Shown here piece after piece: positions 44,439 through 51,349 of a DNA stretch of 64,000 bases (position 1 is its first letter; each line of letters opens with the position of its first letter). The notes below the pieces were generated by a model. That model worked only from the letters and a program-made list of their open reading frames with translations. It was not told the DNA's origin and ran no database searches. This stretch comes from Microcella frigidaquae (lineage in GTDB: Bacteria > Actinomycetota > Actinomycetes > Actinomycetales > Microbacteriaceae). The translations under genes and the position numbers were made by a program. The stretch is from positions 1,922,001-1,986,000 of the forward strand of contig NZ_JACHBS010000001.1 of the NCBI RefSeq assembly GCF_014200395.1, read 5' to 3'.

Positions 44439-45821
44439 ATGAAGAGCACCGGCACCACGGGCATGAACGCTGTCGACTGGGAGGCACGCGTCGACTTCGA
44501 CCGCCTCCGTACCGAGCGTCTCCTCCGGCTGAAGGCGCAGCTCGAGAAGTCTGACGTCGGGGCCGTCCTGGCCTTCGACTTCTCGAACATCCGCTACATG
44601 TCTGCGACCCACATCGGCACCTGGGCGATGGACAAGCTGATCCGCTTCGCGCTGCTCACCCGCAAGACCGACCCCATCGTCTGGGACTTCGGCTCGGCGG
44701 CGAAGCACCACTCGCTCTACAACCCGTGGCTCGACCACACGCACTCGGAGGCCGACGCCGACCCGCACGCCCCGCACCACGGTGCCACTCGGCCTCGGCT
44801 CGAGTCGGGCTCGCGCGCGGGCATCTCGACCCTCCGCGGCGCGTTCCCGCCCGACGCCGGCATCGCCGAGGAGGTCGCCCGCAAGGTCAAGCGCGAGCTC
44901 GAGAAGTTCGGGCTCGCGAACGAGCCGCTCGGGGTCGATGTGATCGAGCTGCCCATCCTGTTCGCGCTGCAGAAGGAGGGCATCCAGGTCGTCGACGGCC
45001 AGCAGATCTTCCTCGAGGCCCGTCGCATCAAGACCAACGACGAGATCCGCCTGCTGACCCAGGCCGCGTCGATGGTCGATGCCGCCTACGAGAACCTCTA
45101 CGACTTCCTCCGGCCCGGCGTGCGCGAGAACGAGACCGTCGGTCTCGTCGCCAAGACCCTCTATGACCTCGGTTCCGAGTACGTCGAGGGCGTCAACGCG
45201 ATCTCGGGCGAGCGCTGCTCGCCGCACCCGCACGTGTTCAGCGACCGGCTGATCCGCCCGGGCGACCCGGCGTTCTTCGACATCCTGCACAGCTACAACG
45301 GCTACCGCACCTGCTACTACCGCACCTTCGCGGTGGGCTCGGCGAGCCAGGCGCAGAAGGATGCGTACACACGGGCCCGCGAGTACATGGATCGCGCCAT
45401 CGCGCTCGTGAAGCCCGGTGCCACCACGGCCGACGTCGTCGCCGTCTGGCCCAAGGCTGAGGAGTTCGGCTTCGCGAACGAGGAGGCCGCCTTCGCCCTG
45501 CAGTACGGGCACGGCGTGGGTCTGTCGATCTGGGAGAAGCCGATCTTCTCGCGCCTGACGTCGTTCGACCACCCCGAGGTACTCGAGGAGGGCATGGTCT
45601 TCGCCCTCGAGACCTACTGGCCCGCGGCCGATGGCTGGGGCGCCGCCCGCATCGAGGAGGAAGTCGTCGTCACCAAGGACGGCTGCGAGGTCATCACGAA
45701 GTTCCCGGCCGAGACGCTGCTCGTGGCCGGCAAGCGCTACTACGCGGTCGGCGGCGAGCTCAGCACGCTGCGCGACTCGCAGTCGCACCTCAACACCATC
45801 GACGGTCGCGGCGGCAAGTAG
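44439..45821 (+). CDS. M24 (creatinase/aminopeptidase P/DddP-like) family protein with altered metal site
   Basis: 460 aa. The N-terminal creatinase-type domain (AVLAFDFSNIRYMSATHIG, about residues 43-61) and the C-terminal pita-bread domain resemble DMSP lyase DddP and Xaa-Pro peptidases. Metal ligands by alignment to E. coli aminopeptidase P: the first Asp is kept (FFDILHSYNGYRTCYYRTF), but the second, 11 residues on, is Cys. The His in YGHGVGLS and both Glu (FALETYW, RIEEEVVV) are kept. It may therefore bind one metal or none, like creatinase. Substrate unknown; not a safe DddP call. Confidence 0.82.
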   Translation: MKSTGTTGMNAVDWEARVDFDRLRTERLLRLKAQLEKSDVGAVLAFDFSNIRYMSATHIGTWAMDKLIRFALLTRKTDPIVWDFGSAAKHHSLYNPWLDHTHSEADADPHAPHHGATRPRLESGSRAGISTLRGAFPPDAGIAEEVARKVKRELEKFGLANEPLGVDVIELPILFALQKEGIQVVDGQQIFLEARRIKTNDEIRLLTQAASMVDAAYENLYDFLRPGVRENETVGLVAKTLYDLGSEYVEGVNAISGERCSPHPHVFSDRLIRPGDPAFFDILHSYNGYRTCYYRTFAVGSASQAQKDAYTRAREYMDRAIALVKPGATTADVVAVWPKAEEFGFANEEAAFALQYGHGVGLSIWEKPIFSRLTSFDHPEVLEEGMVFALETYWPAADGWGAARIEEEVVVTKDGCEVITKFPAETLLVAGKRYYAVGGELSTLRDSQSHLNTIDGRGGK

Positions 45822-45873
45822 CGCACGATCCCGCCCGGCGTCATCGGATCACCCGGTGGCGTCGGGTCGCGGT

Positions 45874-45912
45874 GGGCCCGGTGGCGCCGTTCGGGTCGGC
45901 ACCACCGGGCCC
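45874..45912. terminator. Bidirectional hairpin between M24 and HIBADH-like genes
   Basis: GGGCCCGGTGG (45874-45884) pairs with CCACCGGGCCC (45902-45912). Confidence 0.75.
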
Positions 45913-45935
45913 TCCTTCGCGCGGGATGCGCCCGC

Positions 45936-46829
45936 TCAGCCGCGCCGCCTCCGCGTGATCTCGGCCACCGCCGACCAGTCGAGCTGCGCGAGCTCGGGGT
46001 CGGCGAGCGCGGCCTCGAAGAGCTCGTGCAGCACCGGAGCCACGGGGAGGGCGACGCCGAGCTCGGCCGCCGCATCCTCGACGAGAGTGAGGTCTTTCAG
46101 GCCGAGCGACATCGCGAAGCCGACCGGCTGGTAGCGCTTCTCGGCGATGATCGGCCCGTAGCCCTTGTGCGCCGAGCCGCTGAACGCGGTGTGCGTGAGG
46201 ATCTCGACGAAGGTGCTCGGGTCGATGCCCCCGGCCTCGACGAGCGTGACCGACTCGGCGATCGACTGCAGGGCGTTGAGGATCGAGTAGTTGACGGCGA
46301 TCTTGACGACGGCGGCCAGGCGCGGGTCGGTGCCGAGGTTCCAGAGCCGCGCGCCGAGGGCCTCCATGGTCGGCGTCGCGATCGCGATCGCGTCGGGGTC
46401 GCCCGAGGCGACCACGAGCAGGGCGCCCGTGTGCGCCACCGTCGAGCGGCCGAGCACGGGGGCGCTCACGTAGCCGACGCCGTGCCGGGCGTGTCTCTCG
46501 GCGAGCTCGGCGGCGGCGGCTGGGCTGATGGTCGCGTGGTTGACGTGCACGCGGCCGGCCGGGATGCCCGCCAGCAGCTCGTCGGAGAACACCCCCAGCA
46601 CGACCGCGTCGTCGGTGAGCATCGAGTGCACGACGCTCGCGCCGGCGAAGGCGGCCGCGACGCTGTCGGCGCGGGTGACCGCCGCGTGCTCGGCGGCGAG
46701 CTGCTCGGTCGGCTCGGCGCTGCGGTTCCAGGCGAGCACCGCGTAGCCCTGATCGACGAGCCGGGCGGTCATGCCGCGCCCCATGGCGCCGAGTCCGAGG
46801 AAGCCGATGCGGGTGGGAGCGGTGTCCAT
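45936..46829 (-). CDS. 3-hydroxyisobutyrate dehydrogenase-family oxidoreductase
   Basis: 297 aa from ATG 46829, preceded by AGAGGACC. The beta-hydroxyacid dehydrogenase signature GFLGLGAMGRGMTARLV (about residues 9-25) is present, and the catalytic Lys lies in VVKIAVNYSILNALQSIAE (about residue 170). It would oxidise a beta-hydroxy acid or reduce a tartronate-semialdehyde-like compound with NAD(P). An in-frame extension to 47018 has no ribosome site. Confidence 0.85.
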   Translation of the reverse strand: MDTAPTRIGFLGLGAMGRGMTARLVDQGYAVLAWNRSAEPTEQLAAEHAAVTRADSVAAAFAGASVVHSMLTDDAVVLGVFSDELLAGIPAGRVHVNHATISPAAAAELAERHARHGVGYVSAPVLGRSTVAHTGALLVVASGDPDAIAIATPTMEALGARLWNLGTDPRLAAVVKIAVNYSILNALQSIAESVTLVEAGGIDPSTFVEILTHTAFSGSAHKGYGPIIAEKRYQPVGFAMSLGLKDLTLVEDAAAELGVALPVAPVLHELFEAALADPELAQLDWSAVAEITRRRRG

Positions 46830-46859
46830 GAGGAGGTCCTCTCGATCGAGGGGCGCGCC

Positions 46860-46877
46860 TGTGCACCCCTCTGTACA
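46860..46877. promoter_or_regulatory. TGTGCA-N6-TGTACA element over the HIBADH-like promoter
   Basis: TGTGCA and TGTACA are near-identical hexamers six bases apart. They overlap the minus-strand TACTGT box (46876-46881) and its expected start point. Confidence 0.4.
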
Positions 46878-46996
46878 GTAGCGCTTCACAGCCTCGAGAG
46901 TCAGGGCGTCGGCACTGCGGCGCTTCCGAGTTGCTGGCAAGCGGCGGCTCAGGCGGGGGTAGACCGCCTCGTCGGGTATGCTCGCGGGACGGTGTT

Positions 46997-47019
46997 GTTC
47001 ACCGAGGCTGTTGATCAAC
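46997..47019. promoter_or_regulatory. Possible autoregulatory site of the XRE-cupin gene
   Basis: GTTCA-CCGAGGC-TGTTG has one perfect half of the GTTCA-N7-TGAAC operator. The adjacent GTTGATCAAC (47010-47019) is a perfect palindrome. Both lie 30-50 bases before the regulator start. Confidence 0.4.
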
Positions 47020-47048
47020 GACGATCATGCACGACGAAAGGGCGACCC

Positions 47049-47786
47049 ATGCAGTTCGATCTCGGCTCCGAACTCCGCCGCGTGCGCGAGTCGAAGAAGC
47101 TGAGCCTGCGGGCGGTCGCCTCGGCGGTCGGAGTGTCGGCCAGCCTGCTCTCGCAGGTCGAGACCGGCAAGACCCAGCCCTCGGTCAGCACCCTGTACGC
47201 CCTCGTCAACCACCTGGGCATCTCGCTCGACGCCCTCATGGGCACCAATCGGGTGATGCCCGGTCCGCTCTCGGCAGGCGACGTGTCGTCCGTCGGCAGC
47301 GCCCCCGAGCCGTCGACCGACCGGCGCAGCGACGCGGTCGTGCAGCGTCGGGAGGACAACCCGGTCATCGAGATGGAGAACGGCGTCACCTGGGAGCGCC
47401 TCTCCGTCGGCGAGAGCGCCGTGGCCGACCCGCTCATCGTCACCTACGCTCCCGGCGCCTCCTCATCGGTCGAGGGCAAGCTCATGCGCCACGCCGCGCT
47501 CGAGTACGGCGTGCTGCTCGAGGGTCGCCTGACCCTCCGCATCGACTTCGAGAGCTACGACCTCGAGCCCGGCGACTCGTTCTGCTTCGACGCCAACCGG
47601 CCGCACCTCTACATCAACTCGAGCGAGACGCCCGCGCGCGGCATCTGGTTCGTGATCGGCCGGCGCGAGATGGCGTACCAGTCGCTCGCCGACCTGGGGC
47701 ACGCCGACGATGACGCCGAGCCGCGCCCGCCCGCCTCGGCGGTCGAGGTGCTGCAGGCCATGAAGGCGATGCGGCCCGGTCGCTGA
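47049..47786 (+). CDS. XRE-family regulator with C-terminal cupin domain
   Basis: 245 aa from ATG 47049 (AAAGGGCG). The N-terminal HTH (residues 7-60) contains LSLRAVASAVGVSASLLSQV and ETGKTQPSVSTLYALVNHLG. A linker follows, then a cupin sensor (about residues 130-215) with the core EYGVLLEGRLTLRI. Such regulators often control catabolic or polyamine genes and sense a small ligand in the cupin. It is the best local candidate for the factor binding GTTCA-N7-TGAAC. Confidence 0.9.
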   Translation: MQFDLGSELRRVRESKKLSLRAVASAVGVSASLLSQVETGKTQPSVSTLYALVNHLGISLDALMGTNRVMPGPLSAGDVSSVGSAPEPSTDRRSDAVVQRREDNPVIEMENGVTWERLSVGESAVADPLIVTYAPGASSSVEGKLMRHAALEYGVLLEGRLTLRIDFESYDLEPGDSFCFDANRPHLYINSSETPARGIWFVIGRREMAYQSLADLGHADDDAEPRPPASAVEVLQAMKAMRPGR

Positions 47787-47792
47787 CCGCTC

Positions 47793-47828
47793 GGCCGGCG
47801 CGCCCCGGTGGGCCGGCGCGCCCCGGTG
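47793..47828. repeat. Perfect 18-bp tandem duplication
   Basis: GGCCGGCGCGCCCCGGTG occurs twice head to tail between two convergent regulator genes. Each unit contains the palindrome GGCGCGCC, so the pair may also act as a terminator. Confidence 0.85.
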
Positions 47829-47835
47829 GGGCGGC

Positions 47836-48507
47836 TCAGCCCTCCTCGGGCGTGGCGAACACCTCCGGGTGGCTCGCGAGCTGGCGCCGCGTGCGCCGGA
47901 TGTGCCCGGCGAGCAGGCTCTCGGCGGCGTCGATGTCGTGGTCGCGCAGGGCCCCGACGATGAGCCGGTGCTCGTCGTGCACGGTGCGACGGGCGCGATC
48001 ATCCATCAGCCGGGTGTAGACGCGCCGGTACGCCTGCGTGCGGTTCCAGAGCCGGTGCACGAGGTCGGTCAGCACGACCGTGGTGGTGCCGGTGTAGGTC
48101 AGCAGGTGAAACGCGCGGTCGAGCTCGAGAAAGGCCTCGGGGTCGTCGGATGCGGACATGCGCTCGGCGAGCGCCTCGAGCTCGTCGAGCACCGGGCCCG
48201 AGAGCCCCGGCCCGCTCATGCGCAGCAGCAGCGGCTCGACCCGCTCGCGCACGCGGTAGATCTCCTGGCACTCGCCGAGGCTCAGCGACGAGACCCAGGC
48301 GCCGGTGTTGGCGACGAGCGTCACGAGTCCCTCGGCCTCGAGCACGCGCAGGGCCTCGCGCACGGGAACGCGGCTCGCGCCGGTCTCTTCGGCGAGCTCC
48401 TCCTGCCGGATGCGCGTGCCGGGCGGGTACGCGCCGCGGATGATCGCCTCGCGCACGCGGTCGGCGACGTGCGCCGTGGCGGCACCGTGCTCGCGGGGAG
48501 GGGTCAC
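47836..48507 (-). CDS. GntR-family regulator, FCD type
   Basis: 223 aa, GTG start. The N-terminal GntR winged helix (about residues 10-75) contains PPGTRIRQEELAEETGASR and PVREALRVLEAEGLV. The C-terminal FCD helical sensor domain contains the metal-site pattern D-x3-H (LDRAFHLLTY) and HDEHRLIVGALRDHD. It lies four bases after the VOC gene in one operon. It is the likely owner of the ATTGGATGCAAT sites upstream. Confidence 0.9.
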   Translation of the reverse strand: MTPPREHGAATAHVADRVREAIIRGAYPPGTRIRQEELAEETGASRVPVREALRVLEAEGLVTLVANTGAWVSSLSLGECQEIYRVRERVEPLLLRMSGPGLSGPVLDELEALAERMSASDDPEAFLELDRAFHLLTYTGTTTVVLTDLVHRLWNRTQAYRRVYTRLMDDRARRTVHDEHRLIVGALRDHDIDAAESLLAGHIRRTRRQLASHPEVFATPEEG

Positions 48508-48511
48508 CGGT

Positions 48512-49036
48512 CTACTCTGCCGGACGCGCCGGGTGCCACAGCACCACGTCGGTGTCGCGCTCGTAGGCCTTGCCGTCGGGGAAGCTCACGAGCTCGAACT
48601 GCATGCCCCACGGGCTGAGGAAGTACACCCAGCGCTGGCCCTCGCTCGCGTTGCGGCTCGCGGTCGGCTCGCCCAGCACGCGGATGCCGTGCTTCCTCAG
48701 GTGCGCGACACCCGCGTCGAGGTCGTCGACGTAGAACGCGAGGTGGTGGCCGCCGATGTCGCTGTTGCGCGGCTGCGGCGCCTGCCCGTCGGCGGGCTCC
48801 CATTGGAAGACCTCGAAGTTGGGGCCGTGCCCGCAGCGGTAGAAGCGCAGCTCGCGCATGACCGAGCGCGGGTGCACGTTGAGGTGCTCCTGCATCCAGT
48901 CGTCGTCGCGCTCGAAGGGGCCGAGCCGGTACACGTACTCGCAGCCGATGACATCGACGAAGAAGCGGTGCGCCTCCTCCAGGTCGGGCACCGTGAAGCC
49001 GATGTGCTCGGTGCCGCGCAGTCCGGGCAGTGCCAT
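48512..49036 (-). CDS. VOC-superfamily protein (second copy)
   Basis: 174 aa from ATG 49036 with a GGAGG ribosome site. Metal-site residues by motif are His in EHIGFTV, Glu in FEVFQWEP, His in GHHLAFYV and Glu in MQFELVSFP. It has little similarity to the VOC protein at 42838 beyond the fold. It may be an extradiol-type dioxygenase, lyase or epimerase. It is co-transcribed with the GntR-type gene and divergent from the E1 gene. Confidence 0.82.
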   Translation of the reverse strand: MALPGLRGTEHIGFTVPDLEEAHRFFVDVIGCEYVYRLGPFERDDDWMQEHLNVHPRSVMRELRFYRCGHGPNFEVFQWEPADGQAPQPRNSDIGGHHLAFYVDDLDAGVAHLRKHGIRVLGEPTASRNASEGQRWVYFLSPWGMQFELVSFPDGKAYERDTDVVLWHPARPAE

Positions 49037-49065
49037 GGGTGCCTCCAGCGGAAGATCATTCGGTG

Positions 49066-49077
49066 ACTGGATGCAAT
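49066..49077. promoter_or_regulatory. GntR-type operator, site A
   Basis: ACTGGATGCAAT matches site B in 11 of 12 positions and lies 30 bases before the VOC-GntR operon. Confidence 0.6.
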
Positions 49078-49128
49078 ATAGCCGCCCTCGGGCATCGCTA
49101 GGAAGGAAAAGCCCCAAACGCGGTTGCG

Positions 49129-49140
49129 ATTGGATGCAAT
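49129..49140. promoter_or_regulatory. GntR-type operator, site B, inside the E1 promoter
   Basis: ATTGGATGCAAT (arms ATTG/CAAT) lies within the 17-bp spacer between TTGCGA (49124-49129) and TACCGT (49147-49152). A bound dimer would exclude RNA polymerase. Confidence 0.7.
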
Positions 49141-49146
49141 GCCCGC

Positions 49147-49152
49147 TACCGT
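49147..49152 (+). promoter_or_regulatory. -10 box of the E1-E2 operon, leaderless type
   Basis: TACCGT lies seven bases before ATG 49160, with TTGCGA 17 bases upstream as -35. No ribosome site is present. Confidence 0.65.
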
Positions 49153-49159
49153 GTGCAGT

Positions 49160-51349
49160 ATGGCGAAACAGCGACGTTTGCAGACCGAGGTCCCGTGGGT
49201 CGAGATCACGACCACCGCCGCCGACTGGAAGGCGGCCGACCCGGGCCTCTTGGCCACCATGCTCGGTCAGCTGCACCTCATCCGCGCCTTCGAGGAGCGC
49301 GTGCTCGACCTCGCGGCCGAGGGCCTCGTGCACGGCCCCGCCCACTCGTCCATCGGGCAGGAGGGCGGCGCGGTCGGCTCGATCGTGACCCTGCGCTCCA
49401 GCGATGCCGTCAACGGCTCGCACCGCGGCCACCACCAGTTCCTCGCCAAGGCGCTCACCCACGTCGCCCCGAGCGGGCTCGCCCTCGACGCGCTCGTCAC
49501 CGCCGACATCCAGACCGTCCTGCAGCGCACGCTCGCTGAGATCCTCGGTCTCGCCCAGGGCTACTGCCGCGGTCGCGGCGGCTCGATGCACCTGCAGTGG
49601 TTCGAGGCCGGCGCCCTCGGCACCAACGCCATCGTCGGCGGCGGCGCCCCCATGGCCACCGGCAACGCCTGGGCCCAGAAGCACGCCGGCACGACCGACC
49701 TGACGATCAACTACTTCGGCGACGGCGCCGCGCAGATCGGCTCGGTGCTCGAGTCGATGAACCTCGCCGCCGCGTGGAAGCTGCCGGTCGCCTTCTTCGT
49801 CGAGAACAACCTCTACGCCGTCTCGACCCACATCGAGGAGGCCGTGGCCGACACCCGCCTCTCGGTGCGGGGCCAGGGCTTCGGCATCCCCTCCTGGCGC
49901 GTCGACGGCATGGACCCGCTCGCCGTGCACCTCGCGATGCAGGAGGCCATCGAGCACATGCGCAGCGGCAAGGGTCCGGTCGTCGTCGAGGCCGAGGTCT
50001 ACCGCTTCTTCCACCAGAACGGCCCCTACCCGGGCAGCGCCTTCGGCTACCGCACGAAGGAGGAGGAGCAGGAGTGGAAGAAGCGCGACCCGCTCGACCG
50101 GGTCGCCGCCGAGATGATCAAGCTCGGCCTCATCGACCAGGCCGGCGTCGACAGCGTGCGCGCCCAGGCCGTCGCCGCGATGGATGCGGCCACCGCCGAG
50201 CTGCTCGAGGCCGACCCCGAGAAGCAGGGTCGTCGGCGGATCCGCCCCGAGCTGTGGCCCGACACCGCCTTCGTCAACGTCGGTGTGCGCGGCGACGGCT
50301 CCGAGCTGAGCGGCCTGCGCGTGCTCGACCCGAGCCGCTCCGACGCCGCGCGCGAGGAGATCAAGTTCGTCGACGCCGTCGCCGCGGTGATGGAGCGTCG
50401 GATGGGCGAGGACGAGCGCATCGTCGTGCTCGGGGAGGACATCCACCGCCTCAAGGGCGGCACGAACGGCGCGACCAAGGGCCTCGCCGCCGCCTACCCC
50501 GACCGCGTGCTCGGCACGCCGATCAGCGAGAACGCCTTCATGGGACTCGGGGGCGGCCTCGCCCTCGACGGCCGGTTCCGCCCCGTCGTGGAGTTCATGT
50601 ATCCCGACTTCATGTGGGTGGCGGCCGACCAGGTGTTCAACCAGGTGGGCAAGGCGCGCCACATGTTCGGCGGCGACAACCCGGTGCCGCTCGTGCTGCG
50701 CACCAAGGTCGCTATGGGCTCGGGCTACGGCTCGCAGCACCTCATGGACCCGGCCGGCATCTTCGCGACCAGCCCCGGCTGGCGCATCGTCGCCCCCTCG
50801 TCGGCCGCCGACTACGTCGGCCTCATGAACGCGGCCCTCGCACTGCAGGACCCGGTGCTCGTCATCGAGCACGTCGACCTGTACAACGAGAAGGACACGA
50901 TCCTCGCCGGCGACCTCGACTACATCATCCCGCCGGGAACCGCCGCGGTTCGCCGCGAGGGCTCCGAGGTGACGGTCATCAGCTACCTCTCGATGGTGCG
51001 CCACTGCGTCGAGGCGATCGAGCAGACCGGCATGGATGCGGAGCTCATCGACCTGCGCTGGCTCGACCGCGCCTCGCTCGACTGGGCGACCATCGAGGCC
51101 AGCGTGAAGAAGACCAACGCGGTGCTCATCGTCGAGCAGGGAGCCATCGGCACCAGCTACGGCGGATGGCTCGCCGACGAGATCCAGCGCCGCTTCTTCG
51201 ACTGGCTCGATCAGCCCGTGCAGCGGGTGACCGGCCAGGAGTCGTCGCCGTCGATCTCGCGCGTGCTCGAGCGCGCCGCGATCGCCCGCACCGAGGAGGT
51301 CGTCGCCGGCCTCGAGTCGGTGCGCCGCAACGCCGGGGGAGCCCGCTGA
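49160..51349 (+). CDS. 2-oxoacid dehydrogenase E1, alpha and beta subunits fused
   Basis: 729 aa. Residues about 30-340 are E1 alpha with the thiamine-diphosphate motif GDGAAQIGSVLESMNLAAAW ending in FFVENN. Residues about 390-725 are E1 beta with VLGEDI and the transketolase-like central and C-terminal parts. It decarboxylates a 2-oxo acid and passes the acyl group to the E2 encoded next (TGATG overlap). The fusion resembles acetoin/branched-chain-type E1 enzymes. The substrate is not decided by sequence. No E3 gene is present, so a shared dihydrolipoamide dehydrogenase is assumed. Confidence 0.9.
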   Translation: MAKQRRLQTEVPWVEITTTAADWKAADPGLLATMLGQLHLIRAFEERVLDLAAEGLVHGPAHSSIGQEGGAVGSIVTLRSSDAVNGSHRGHHQFLAKALTHVAPSGLALDALVTADIQTVLQRTLAEILGLAQGYCRGRGGSMHLQWFEAGALGTNAIVGGGAPMATGNAWAQKHAGTTDLTINYFGDGAAQIGSVLESMNLAAAWKLPVAFFVENNLYAVSTHIEEAVADTRLSVRGQGFGIPSWRVDGMDPLAVHLAMQEAIEHMRSGKGPVVVEAEVYRFFHQNGPYPGSAFGYRTKEEEQEWKKRDPLDRVAAEMIKLGLIDQAGVDSVRAQAVAAMDAATAELLEADPEKQGRRRIRPELWPDTAFVNVGVRGDGSELSGLRVLDPSRSDAAREEIKFVDAVAAVMERRMGEDERIVVLGEDIHRLKGGTNGATKGLAAAYPDRVLGTPISENAFMGLGGGLALDGRFRPVVEFMYPDFMWVAADQVFNQVGKARHMFGGDNPVPLVLRTKVAMGSGYGSQHLMDPAGIFATSPGWRIVAPSSAADYVGLMNAALALQDPVLVIEHVDLYNEKDTILAGDLDYIIPPGTAAVRREGSEVTVISYLSMVRHCVEAIEQTGMDAELIDLRWLDRASLDWATIEASVKKTNAVLIVEQGAIGTSYGGWLADEIQRRFFDWLDQPVQRVTGQESSPSISRVLERAAIARTEEVVAGLESVRRNAGGAR

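Noticed and set aside
44439..45821. Confident call as DMSP lyase DddP
   Set aside because: Overall similarity in the N-terminal half is suggestive, but a key metal Asp is Cys and no other DMSP gene is present.
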